Shown in pieces: positions 21,601 through 31,928 of a stretch of 64,000 bases of DNA (the stretch's first letter is position 1; every line of letters begins with the position of its first letter). The translations under genes were made by a program, and so were the position numbers. The notes under the pieces are model-generated. The model was not told where the DNA came from. It did no database searches and saw only the letters and a list, made by a program, of their open reading frames with translations. The stretch comes from Gonapodya prolifera JEL478 (taxonomy: Eukaryota; Monoblepharomycota; Monoblepharidomycetes; Monoblepharidales; Gonapodyaceae), in contig KQ965804.1 in the NCBI GenBank assembly GCA_001574975.1, positions 1 through 64,000 on the forward strand, read 5' to 3'.

Positions 21601-24600
21601 TCCGCGAGCACGTCGACCTCCAAATCGTTCTGGATCGTCTTGCAGATCTCAAGTGGGATCACACGGAACTCGTTAAATATTTGGCAAGCGTGCAATCCAA
21701 GTTAAATGAAGAAGAGTTGCGAAAGCTCAGAACGACTTCCATGTTCCCCAAGGAGGGCACGCCATCCGATTCCACAACCAGATATCGTGCGGACCAACTG
21801 TACTTCCCAGAAGACGCTTTAAGAAGCATAGATATGCCACTCCTTGCGTGGAACAAAGGTCGGCTGCGACAGAATTCAGAGGAAGGGAAGCTTCTATCAC
21901 TTTTTGGTCTGAACAAAACTGTCCCGCTGGACAAATTGCTGAGCGATGCCGCAGCAACCAAAAACTCGGCGTTGCGTGTTCGATTGTTGAACTACTTTCT
22001 CGAGAACCACCGAGCAGTATATTCCAACGTTTATCAACCGGCCAATATTTCGCACAAGTTTCTTCCAATTCAAGGGTCAGACTTGCTAGCAAGCCCGTAC
22101 GAGGTCTTTGCAGATCCCCAAAGTGCGGTGATGGGTTTTTCTGTGCTCGCAGAAGACTTGAGGCCAGCATCCGATAAGTTCGGAGTGCGATTGCGCCCAC
22201 CAGTCACAGAATGTGTTCGGCGGTTGCGGACGAATCCCCCAAGAGACACTACAGAGGCTGAAAATATATTTTCGTGGCTCTCCAATCGAATTGGGGAATT
22301 TTCGGCAACAGACTGGGCAACTCTCGAGCGAACCCCGCTGGTACCTATGATTCGAAAAAATGACAAGAACCAGGACTATTGCGAACTGCTAGAACCTGGG
22401 AAAGTCTTTTTCGCAGGAGGTGGCGACCCTTCGCTTTTGGAAGACGTCAGCATCGTCGACTTTGGTCCCGCTGCCAATGTATTCCTCCGCGCTTGTGGTG
22501 TGCGCGACGAACCTTCTCCTGTTGATGTATTGCGAAAAGTTCTCCAGGATCCACCAGGATATCTCAAGCGCATTGGTGTTGAAAAGTATTTAAATCTGAT
22601 TCGAACCATTGCTACCATGCCTCCCAAGTCGACAGGACTTGAGTCTGAGATGTCACGCATTCCGTGGCTCATTTGTCTCGTAAACGAAGGTGAAGGGGAA
22701 CAGGAGAAGACAACTTACAAGCTCGGGAATGCTGGCGACATATTTCTGGTGGACGACTCTGTGACAAAGCAATTGTTCAACCCCTTGACGTGAGTCGACG
22801 TGAGTCCCCCCGAATATTCATACAAATTGTCATCACGACTTCTTAGATGTCCGATGGAAAACGTTGTTGAAGAGTTTTACGAGCGGCTTGGTTCCAAGTG
22901 GCTCACTCGCAATGTCTCCGAGCAATTCGTGCCCATTGGGAATCTCGCAAAAACCACGCGTACAAAAGAACTCCAAGATTTGATCCACAATCGTGCACCG
23001 CTTCTGATGTATGATGCGTCCGGCAGACACCAAGCTCGTGACGTTTTGCCTGATGCACAAAAGACGTTGGAGAAGCTCATTGTGAGCGAAGTTCGCGATA
23101 TCGAGATTCGGAGGACGTTTAAAGGAATCGTCAAAACAGAGTCTACGACAGCATGTTTGGGGAAGGACAAGTCCCAGACGCAGTGGCACCTCCTTATTTC
23201 TTCAAAGCAGGCGGACGTAGACTTTTTCGATGTCGCCCAAGCGCTCGGGCGCGTTCTCTTCAAGCGGCCCCGATTGAACGACTCACTCCTCCTCTCAACT
23301 CTGCTGTCAACATCCATTATTAATTTGCGCCGCAAAGGGTTCCCCGTCGATCGCATTCTCAACAAAGACAAAGCACGTTTGCAAAACGCAACACTGGCGT
23401 TGAACCCTCCTACAACGCCACCCCCCCCAGCTGCTCCACCGGTGGGTGGTAAATTGTTGCCGCCAGTACCTGACGATGGTCTCTTGCCTCAACGAGACTC
23501 TATCGACCCCAAAACGGAGAGCCAGTTGGCACAAGTTATGTCGCTATTTCCTGATGCTGCTGCCGACGAAGTTCGCCGGTTATTAGCCTCGACAGACGCG
23601 CAAACTTTGATCAACCGATTCCTGGATCAGGGCTACCCAACGTCACCAAAGCACGAAGCTCCGGAGGACCGTAGTAATTCCACCCTTCCCGCCTCCAAAG
23701 GAACTTCTAGCTCAAATGCGAGCCGAGGATCGCAGGAAGAAGCCGACGTATCGCTGAACAATCTGTTCAGTAGCGTCAAGTCTTGGCTGGGAATAGATGC
23801 GCAAGGATCCGGGCGCAGTGAAAGTACGCTCCAACAACCTCCACCAAATGCACCTGGCGCTTGGTCATCGACACCGCCAAACGGTGAACAGAGACTGCCT
23901 ACCACGCAGCCAAATCGGAATCCCGTATCATTGGATCCTGGTTTCTCGGCACACCTCCGATCCAACTTGGAACGATCCATTCAAACACTTCGTTCGTCTC
24001 AAGAGGGAGACTTCGAGGCTGTTATACCCCCCGAAGCTCCTGCCGACGTCGTGGCCCCAGCTCGTGGAGACTACTGTTCTCCACTCTTGTCTTCGGATTT
24101 GACGCTCTTGGGTGATACGGCTGGATTTCAGATCTTTTATGAGAAGGCGTCGGGATTACAGGGGAAGAGGACTGTCGAGCAGTTGTTGGGTGATGGGACG
24201 GTCGCACGATTTGTGGGACTCCTTGAGAAACTAGCTCACGAGGTCTTTGGAATGAAAGGGAATGGTGCGATGAAGATATGGTGGGATTCGAATGGTGCCG
24301 CTGTTGCTTGTAAGAGTTTTTGCATCTCCTTCGTGCCCGAGAATGTATAATAACCAATGTGGTCTCTTTCAAGTCAACCGCAACCGCTCTCTTTACTTCA
24401 ACATTCGATACTTTCGAGCGTGGCACGATTGGTCCGGAGAGAATCAACCCCGAGAAAAGTGGAGAGAGGCAATGATTTATTGGTTCATGGTGAGTGTTTG
24501 CAATCCTTCTGTTATTCGTAATTGTCCACCGATCACCGAATTGCAGGTATTTTGCCATGAAATGGCCCATAATTTTGTTGGTCCGCACAACAGCGAACAC

Positions 24601-24666
24601 GAATTTTACCTGTCTTCATTTGCAGAGCAGTACATGGTCAAGTTGCATGATATTATTGGGAAATGA
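18622..24666 (+). CDS. GHKL (HSP90/sacsin-like) ATPase with CUE-like segment and C-terminal WLM-like zinc protease motif (DUF3684-like)
   Basis: Eight exons (18622-18752, 18961-19375, 19431-19486, 19556-21427, 21491-22789, 22847-24309, 24374-24489, 24547-24666) close in frame to 1,823 residues. The N-terminal GHKL ATPase has the N box FRELLQNSNDA (about 52-62), the G1 region YRNNGKPF, and the G2 box IGFFGVGFYSLFS (183-195), as in sacsin-like proteins. The long middle matches what I recall of fungal DUF3684 proteins. A CUE-like segment at about 1485-1525 (VMSLFPDAAADEVRRLL) suggests ubiquitin binding. The end has HEMAH (1788-1792) followed by GPH (1796-1798), the zinc-ligand pattern HExxHxxxGxH of WLM/Wss1-type proteases. 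The ATPase and zincin motifs are seen directly; the role (chaperone-coupled proteolysis) is inference. The G1 position usually Asp reads Asn. Confidence 0.85.
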
Positions 24667-24806
24667 TGACGTGAATGAGTATATTATTAATGCATGTATA
24701 CCAATGTTGTATGTATAGAAGAAACAAAAGGAAAAGGAAAAGGAAGGGGGGGGGGAACGCGGTCGGTCTACATCTGCCGATTTACAAATCGACAACGATC
24801 CAAAAC

Positions 24807-26099
24807 ATGGCAGCACATTCGCGTCCGGTTGTTCTTGTCACCGGCAGCAGCGCTGGGGGGATTGGTGGTGGTCTCTGTGAGGAATTCTGTCGGATTGGTG
24901 CGTGATTGGCTTCCGATTCTGCGTTTCGATTTCATCTCATCACAAACCGAAAGGATGCATTGTGTATGCCACATCGCGGAGACTGGAAACAATGACAGAC
25001 TTGCGCGCGACTGGACAAGGGAAAATCGAGAGGCTTGCTATGGATGTCACGAACGAAGAGTCGGTGCGAACGACAGTGGACGAGATTGTACAAAGGGAGG
25101 GACGCATAGATGTTCTTGGTGCGTAGCTAACTTGTCCCTGTGTGGAAGAGGAAACTCACGCTCTTTTTATTAGTAAACAATGCTGGCGTAGTGTGGGGAC
25201 TTGCTTATTATTAATAGTCTGTCAAGCAACCGGTGGTAACCTTTGCCTTTCCACCCAGATATGTCCAACCCGCTCTTGAAATGGACTTGCGTGCCGCGAA
25301 GAACCTCGTTGACGTCAACCTGTGGGGATGTGTCATAACGACGCAAGTCGTGGGCAAGGTGATGGCGAAACAACGATTTGGGAGAATACTCAACATCAGC
25401 TCTATCGCTGGAGAAATATGGGGATACTGGACTGCTGCGTACAGCATGTCAAAGTGTGAGCAGTGTTTGCACGTGTCCCCGTCCGTCATCACTGTCAGCT
25501 CACGACACCGCTACAAACAGGGGCGCTCAAAGCTTTTACCCTGGTCACGCGTGGAGAGCTCCGACCTTTTGGAATCGATGTGATCCTCGTTAACCCGGGT
25601 GTTGTCGTCTCCAAGATTGGTGTGAACAACACGACGAGTCTGGAAAACTATCAGGTGGCGAACAGTGTATATGGAAAAGAGTTTGCTCCGCTGGTAAGTC
25701 TGATAGTCTCTCTTCATTACGCCGTGGAATGACCATCTCTCCAAACCAGATCGAGGATCGAGTCAAGGTTGGTTGGCCACAAATGCTGCTTCGAAACTGA
25801 AGTCAATCCTTCTAAACCCACCTGTCGACCACCGATAGTTTGACGTGGACCAAGCAGCAGGCATGCCCACTGCCACGTTCGCCCAGCTCGTCGTCTCCAA
25901 TGTTCTCATCCCGTCCTCGAGTCCCTCTGTTCCCCCAACCTTTGTACCATCACCTCCTCTTGAAATCCTCGCCGGCGGCCTTTCCGGCGCGGCGTGGCTG
26001 CTGCGGAAACTTCCGTTGTCGTGGCAAGACCGAATCGCATACGCCACCTCGGGTCTCCCGAAAGTGGTCGAAGATCTCAAAGCGAAAGGCAAATTGTAA
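24807..26099 (+). CDS. Short-chain dehydrogenase/reductase (AYR1-like)
   Basis: Predicted NAD(P)H-dependent oxidoreductase. The Rossmann glycine motif is near the N-terminus (VLVTGSSAGGIGGGL), then MDVTNEESV, VNNAG, VDVNLWGCV, the catalytic Ser block ILNISSIAG and the active site YSMSK, followed by NPGVV. The order and residues fit classical SDRs, and the C-terminus carries a hydrophobic stretch (LAGGLSGAAWLL) that may attach it to membrane, as in yeast acyl-DHAP reductase Ayr1. About seven exons. The exon join after VNNAG (25190-25240) is unclear: reading on meets a stop within 40 bases, and a 44-base intron starting GTAGTG is the best fit. Substrate cannot be set from sequence; AYR1-like is the nearest guess. 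Confidence 0.8.
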
Positions 26100-26231
26100 T
26101 GGACGCGTTTGGTGTATTACTGGACTCATAGACGAACACTGTGTTATTACTGTAATCAAAACAATTGCAAAATGATGCGAACCGCGGTGTTATAGAGACG
26201 TTTCCCAAGTTCCAACCAAGTTGATTCCCCT

Positions 26232-29200
26232 TCAATGTGCTGCAGCAGTTGCGCTTCCAACCTTGTTCTTCCCACCGCCGCTCCCTTCACCGCTCTTGCC
26301 ACCTTCCTTCTCCTTGGTCTTCTTTGTCTTGAACAACACATCCTCGTCATCATCACTGTCCTCCTCAACTTTCTTGGCCCCACCTTCTTGTCCTAGTCCC
26401 TCCAAAAAGCCTTGACCCAACCCCTTGACCAAACCCCCAACTCCCGCTCCCGCGGCATTCCCATATGTTGTGATTGCGTTCTTCCCAACCTCAACCAACC
26501 CACCCGTGGTTCCTTCTTTCTTCTCAGAGTCGACCTCCACCAGCGGCGCCCGCGGGTTCAGAATTGTGCCTCCAGCAGTCGCGGCACTCGAAAGCAGCGT
26601 ATCCGCCACCGAGTCCAGCGAGCTCGTGACGGAGAAAAAGGCCGACAGAGCCGACCTGGCAATCACCCGCACTGCCGACAATGATTGCGCATCTGCGCCC
26701 GGGTCCGCACGAACACCACATGGTGTTGCTGCTACGGACGAAGACGAATCCCCGTCCTCTGGAACAAGCACCGCTGGTCCACCGTGAATCGAATCTCTGT
26801 CCGCGAAGCCTCCACCCTGTTTACCACTCTTCGTACCCCTCCTGGCGATGATCTCCGCACCCCCCATGATGGCCTCCCCAACACCCCTCCCGACCACTGT
26901 GCCGACCTTATTCAGCCCGCTAGCTGCCTCGCCCGATACCTCCTTGGCCGCCTCCGAGGCGGACTTGAGCTCGGCGACGGCCTTGGCCGTGCGCGGGTGT
27001 GCGGCCAGACGGTAGGCGGCGTTTGACACGCGGCCCATGACGGGCTGGTTGGGCCGGTGCAGCGGGACGACAGGGGGCGCCGCGGAGGGGTCGTCCACGT
27101 CGAGGAGGGTGGGTGTAGGGGCCGGAACGGGGGCGGAGGAGAACGAGAGGGGTCGGCCTGGGCGGGGTGAGGCGGATTGAGAGCGGAACGAGAGGGAAGA
27201 GCCAGGAGAGTGAAGCGGGGGTGAAGGTGTGGGTCGAGGGTGGGGATGGGCGTGGACGAGGATGGGGAGGGGCACGGGTGGTTTTGCCACGGGGACGGGC
27301 GCAAACGCCGAAATGCTGGCAAACGGGTCATTTTGCTCGGTCGTCGTCCCGCTCACAGGCACAGGAGCAGGAGCAGGAGCAAAAGAATCCTGCTGCCGAG
27401 GCTTTTGGAACGTCGCAGAGAACGGGTTCGTGTCGATTTCCATTTCGGGCTCGCTCTCCAGAAGGGATGGCGAGGCATCCGGTAAGACAGGGCGATGGTT
27501 GGAGTCGAATGGGTTGGTGGATGGACCTGCTGGCGAGGGTACCTTAGTCAAGGTGTCGTGTCGCAACACAAACGGTGCGGCGCATCCGCCATCACACCCA
27601 ACCAGCCGCACCACACTCAACCCACCATCACACCACCCCTCATCATCCTCACTCATATCAATCAAATCGTCTTGCAGCACTCCCTGCCCCTGCCCCGGCC
27701 TCCTCTTCCTCCCCAGGATCTTCCCACCCCCTCTCGCCCGTCGCTCCTCCACCTTTCCCTTGACCTTCACCACGGCGTCCTCCACGCCAACGCGGGCCTT
27801 CCCCGCCGCGTGGCCCGCAAGCTCGATCGCCGCGCCTGCCACGCCCGCCGTGACGAGCACGACGGAGCCGATCCAGGCGCCGGTGGATTCGATCGCGGTC
27901 GCGATGGCGGGCACAGCACCGGGGAAAGGCGGAGGCACCGCGGAGGTTTGGGGGGTTTGGGGTGGTACTGGTTGGAGGATTGGTTTGGTGGTGGAGGGTG
28001 GTGGGGGTGGTGGGCGACGCGGGAGGGGAGGGCGGGATGTGTACAGCGGGTCGGTTCGTGCTGGGTTCGGGACGGGTTGGGTTCCAGAGAAGGTAGTAGT
28101 ATCCCCTCCTCCCCCATTGTCCATATGATTTTGCGCGCCTGCATCATGACCTGGCCCGACCGCCGGTTGCGCGACTGCGAATGTGCTTGCACTCGTGGCA
28201 GGGACGAGAATGGGCTGGACGGGCGGGGACGTTCCCGGTGCGACAAGCGAGATTTCCGTGAACTCGCCGTCTTCCTTGTTTCGCGGGTCGTGCGACGGCG
28301 AGGGCAAAGGGGAGGGTACGGATTTGGCGAACGACGGTTTTGATGGCGGAGGGGACGGGGCCCGGCGAGGCGTCCTTGCGGGCGGAGGGGTTGCAGAAGG
28401 TGGAGCTTTGACTTGAGGTTGAGGTTGATTCGGAAGACTCCTGTTTGGGTTTGTTCCCACAAGTCCCCCCGACGCCGACGCCGAACTGCTCGATATTGAG
28501 CTCGAGCTCAAGAGCGCATTCACAACATCGCCCAAAGCGTCCGAACTCCGCTGCGCCTCCTGTCTCGACTTCCCCACAACCTGCACATTGACCGTGGCCG
28601 TCGTTCCGTCCAAGCCTCGGACCGTTGCGGGTTCGAGCGTCCACTCGTGGTCGGGTGTGTACCTTCCGTCGCCATCCGAACCGTCGTCGTCCTTGACGGG
28701 GATCGCCACCCGCTTCATTCGAGCGGAAGCGGACGTGCCCCCGCCAACGAAGGCGCCCACGTCCAGGGTTAACGAGTCCGAGTCGGCGTGGATGTTCCAC
28801 CCGTCTTGCGCAGGGTGGAATACGAGCGAGAGTGCGATCCGGGGAGGGAATGTGGCGTCTGCAGGCTGAGGAAAACAGGCGGGGGACTGTGTCAGAGACC
28901 AGTCGCTCGTCTTCCGTGTTCTACCTCACACCTCGAAATGTACGCTCTGCTTAAAAACTCGGCTTCCGGCAGAGTCCTCTGTCAGAGATCCCCCGCCCTT
29001 CCCCGTCCCCCCCTCCCCCCCTTCAACCCCAAGCCCATCCCAATACCTCCAGAGGAGTCCGTTTCCTAAACTTCTTTACTGTCGCCTCTTGTCCTCGACC
29101 CCATCATCGCCATGAAACGATCAAACCACCAACCCTTGCCGACTACCCACCATGACTTCCAAGGACCCCTCGCGCCACCGTGTCATTCCCCTCGGCAAAA

Positions 29201-29327
29201 ACGAGCCCGATGACACTTTGAGCGCGACCCTCTCGACAATCAGCAGCGCCTGCGAATTGCACCCGGCGGGAGTGTGGAGATGGCTGCCTTCTGCGTGCGA
29301 GTCCAGTCGAGTGATGGCCGCATCCAT
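26232..29327 (-). CDS. Large Pro/Ser-rich protein with probable senescence (spartin/ERD7-like) domain
   Basis: Three exons (29327-29147, 29065-28932, 28865-26232) close in frame to 982 residues. The N-terminal part includes LLIVERVALKVSSGSFL and RIALSLVFHPAQDGWNIHAD. A very long Pro/Ser/Thr-rich middle follows, with EENDPF-type acidic/NPF motifs (DTNPFSATF, TNPFDSN) that could bind EH domains. Three Ala/Gly-rich amphipathic stretches (AIESTGAWIGSVVLVTAGVA; GLNKVGTVVGRGVGEAIMGG; FFSVTSSLDSVADTLLSSAA, then VGKNAITTYGNAAGAGVGG) resemble the senescence domain of spartin/ERD7, which binds lipid droplets. The end is acidic then Lys/Gly-rich. The domain call is pattern recognition only. The start at 29327 is inferred from frame closure. 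Confidence 0.6.
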
Positions 29328-30024
29328 TGCACCGCGGGTGGCGTGGCGTGGCGTAGTGGCGTGCGGTCTCCGGGGTGTTTCGTCGCCGGCGGTCGGTGAA
29401 AGAACGCAAAGGTTTCTGGTGGCTGAATTTTGGAGTGGGACGTCTTCCGATCGTGGCCGCAGCTGGTCCCTTTTCTGACCCTCCGTAGCCGCAACTTGCA
29501 ACTCTCGCTCCTTTCCTTGTGAGTTTCACTTTCTAGAAGACGAGCACTGAGAGGTAGCGGGCTGACATTGGACCTGTCCTTTTTCCCAACACGCTTTAAA
29601 ATGGATGGTAAAAGGTCCACGTGAGGATGCAATCTCTTGAAAACGGATACAAATTCATGGATAACAGCATCACAAAGTACAAATCAATGAAATTTCAAGT
29701 CGTGTTAAGGCGCGATCCTTATTTGTTAGCATAGTAGTGGCGTTTTTGCCTATCGTGTTCAACTCCGCCTTTGCCACTTTGTTTGTATGCATGCCGTCAC
29801 AAGTGGAAACGGACGACGGTCGGGACACGCCGCGCAAGAGAAGTACATATTCCAAATATGACGATTATTAGTTTCTTTTTGATTCTGAATAGAGCGTATG
29901 GTGCGCCACCTCAACTACATTATGAATTCATCTACCTGGTACGGGCAATTCGTGGACCAAGGGAGCCGAGTTTGTTTGTGAGATTTTTCCGTTCATTCTC
30001 ACCTCTCCACATATATTATTTGGT
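29328..30024. other. Intergenic, nothing recognised
   Basis: About 700 bases between two minus-strand genes: promoter of the senescence-type gene and 3' flank of the MFS gene. Becomes AT-rich towards 30000. No gene, RNA or repeat was identified. Confidence 0.5.
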
Positions 30025-31743
30025 CTATAACACCTTCACACTATAAATAATAATGGACGGTATTCCAACCAGCACCATCAGCGCACTATTGACGAGCATG
30101 AGCGATTGGAACCCAAGCTTGTCGTAAATAACAGTCGACAGGGGTTGCGATATCGCCATTCCTACAGGGCAAGCCAATAGCCACCATTCAGGCCCATCCG
30201 GACGAGTCGTAGAAAAAAACGTACGAAGAGACCCACCTGCACTATATACAAAGCACCAGAAGCCATACAGTGTCGAAGCAGTGCTTTCGTCTGCATTCGG
30301 TAGAGGTGCCGCCAACGTCCGCTGGTTGGAAGGTACTGATGTCCCATCCGGTGTGCTATCAAGGCCACCCCCGTTATGGACGTGGCCGTTCGCACCGTCG
30401 CCGACACCTCCCAATCTCTCCGCGTCGCGTTCACGTTCACGTTTTGCAGCTGCCGTCATCTCCGGCAAGGTCGGGGCGATGACGAGTCCCAGCGCAAATC
30501 CCAGCAAACACAGCGCGACAATCTCCGCAACACGCAGAGCGAGTGGCGGTCCGTCGCTTGGAGCAGCAAGGTCATACAGGTTCCAGTTCAGCTCCCAACG
30601 CGCTGCCGCCATCGGCGCCGACACCGCCACAGACGTCATCCCACCAATCAGCACAGCGCTTGCTCTTCGCCCGTCCTCCCGCTCTTGCTCCTCAATGAGA
30701 GCACCCCCACACAACATCCCAGCGATAAGCGAGACGCTCCACGACACATAGTAGAGGCCCCCTATCTCCGTGGGGGTTGCGCCAAGTCGGTCGCGAAGGA
30801 ACTGAGGCAGCGTGGGTTCAAGCCCCGACGAGACAAACGTGGCGCAAAACAGCGGAACGGCGAGGAGGCTTGATGACGTGGATGGGAGGAGCGACGTGCG
30901 CTCGGAGCTAGAGCTTGGTGGGAGAGGATGGGTGGAGGCGTTGGCGTGGGGGTAGCGATCTGGGTCGGCGGTGGAAAGACGTTCATAGTCTTCCGACCTC
31001 CGCCCCGTGTCGGTGAGTTCAGAGCCCACACCCAAATTGACGTTGCTCCAACCAATCCCCAGCGCCACCGCCACGACCGCGGCGGGGAGAAACACCCAAT
31101 CCCCGCGATCGTACAGATACCCTGCCAGCGGGAGAGCGACGATTTGGCCAACCCACGACGACGCCAGGATGCGCGTTGAGCCGGTCGAGACGTTGGGTAG
31201 GTGAGAAGCGTCTCGAGTGTCCGAGTTTGCGTTTGCGTTTCGACCCGCGCAATACCGTTCCCACGTTTCAAGCGTGCATATCCAGGTGATGGCGTCGGTG
31301 AGTGCTTGCATGAGCTTTGCGAAACAGAGTAGCTCGAATGAGGGCGCGACGGAGTAGAAAACGCACGTGGAGAACGCAAGGCAAAGCGCGACGAGAAGTA
31401 GAAGACGGCGTCGCTCCAGCGGCGATAGTGTTGGTTTGGAGGTTGATGGTGCTGCGCTTTGCAAGTACCGCCCGGTCAGATATCCTACTACGGGATTAAA
31501 TACCAAGGACCCAACGGGGTAGAACGCGAAGAGGAATCCAAGCTCTTTCTGCGAACGCCCGAGCCGTCCTGTCACCATCGACGCCAGAAACGGAATCGTG
31601 CACGAGTACAGCGCGCCCGAGAGGAACATCAAGCCGCAGCACAGGAGCTCCACTTTTCGATCCGCTTTTTGGGCATCGATGGCATCAGAGTGGTGAGTTC
31701 GGTGGAGGAGTGGCTCAGATGGATCAGACGAATCATCTGCCAT
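30025..31743 (-). CDS. Major facilitator superfamily transporter (DHA1/SLC18-like)
   Basis: An intronless gene of 572 residues. Hydrophobic segments are arranged as in a 12-TM MFS carrier: LLCCGLMFLSGALYSCTIPF, GFLFAFYPVGSLVFNPVVG, LLLVALCLAFSTCVFYSV, ELLCFAKLMQALTDAITWIC, SWVGQIVALPLAGYLYD, then a loop and the second half (LFCATFVSSGLEPTLPQF, YVSWSVSLIAGMLCGG, IVALCLLGFALGLVIAPTLP, LMVLVGIPSIIIYS). The loop after segment 2 (NPVVGYLTGRY) corresponds to the usual motif A, here weakly conserved. The sixth-to-seventh loop is long and Ser-rich. The true ATG is at 31743; the open frame upstream lacks ATG. The substrate is unknown; similarity of the first half to vesicular amine or drug exporters is loose. 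Confidence 0.84.
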   Translation of the reverse strand: MADDSSDPSEPLLHRTHHSDAIDAQKADRKVELLCCGLMFLSGALYSCTIPFLASMVTGRLGRSQKELGFLFAFYPVGSLVFNPVVGYLTGRYLQSAAPSTSKPTLSPLERRRLLLLVALCLAFSTCVFYSVAPSFELLCFAKLMQALTDAITWICTLETWERYCAGRNANANSDTRDASHLPNVSTGSTRILASSWVGQIVALPLAGYLYDRGDWVFLPAAVVAVALGIGWSNVNLGVGSELTDTGRRSEDYERLSTADPDRYPHANASTHPLPPSSSSERTSLLPSTSSSLLAVPLFCATFVSSGLEPTLPQFLRDRLGATPTEIGGLYYVSWSVSLIAGMLCGGALIEEQEREDGRRASAVLIGGMTSVAVSAPMAAARWELNWNLYDLAAPSDGPPLALRVAEIVALCLLGFALGLVIAPTLPEMTAAAKRERERDAERLGGVGDGANGHVHNGGGLDSTPDGTSVPSNQRTLAAPLPNADESTASTLYGFWCFVYSAGGSLRTFFSTTRPDGPEWWLLACPVGMAISQPLSTVIYDKLGFQSLMLVNSALMVLVGIPSIIIYSVKVL

Positions 31744-31928
31744 GCCCTTCCCGGGACCTGGTGATGGCGGCCGCTCTTTCAAAATGAGAACTTAACAGTT
31801 CTACATAGACAACATACATACATAGTAAATGGTTAAAGTCTGACAATACATGTTCACGCTTCTGTCTAAATAAGCGAATGCAATGTTCGCTACTCCCTTC
31901 ACCCCGCATTGTTCGAAAAAATGGAGCC

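Noticed and set aside
27229-28343. Long plus-strand open frames (up to 299 residues)
   Set aside because: Shadow frames opposite the GC-rich, Pro-coding exon of the minus-strand gene; composition is Gly/Arg/Trp-rich and domain-free.
29152-29478. Plus-strand frame of 108 residues starting MTSKDPSRHR
   Set aside because: It overlaps the first exon of the minus-strand senescence-type gene, whose three exons close exactly in frame to 982 codons plus stop. The plus frame matches nothing known.
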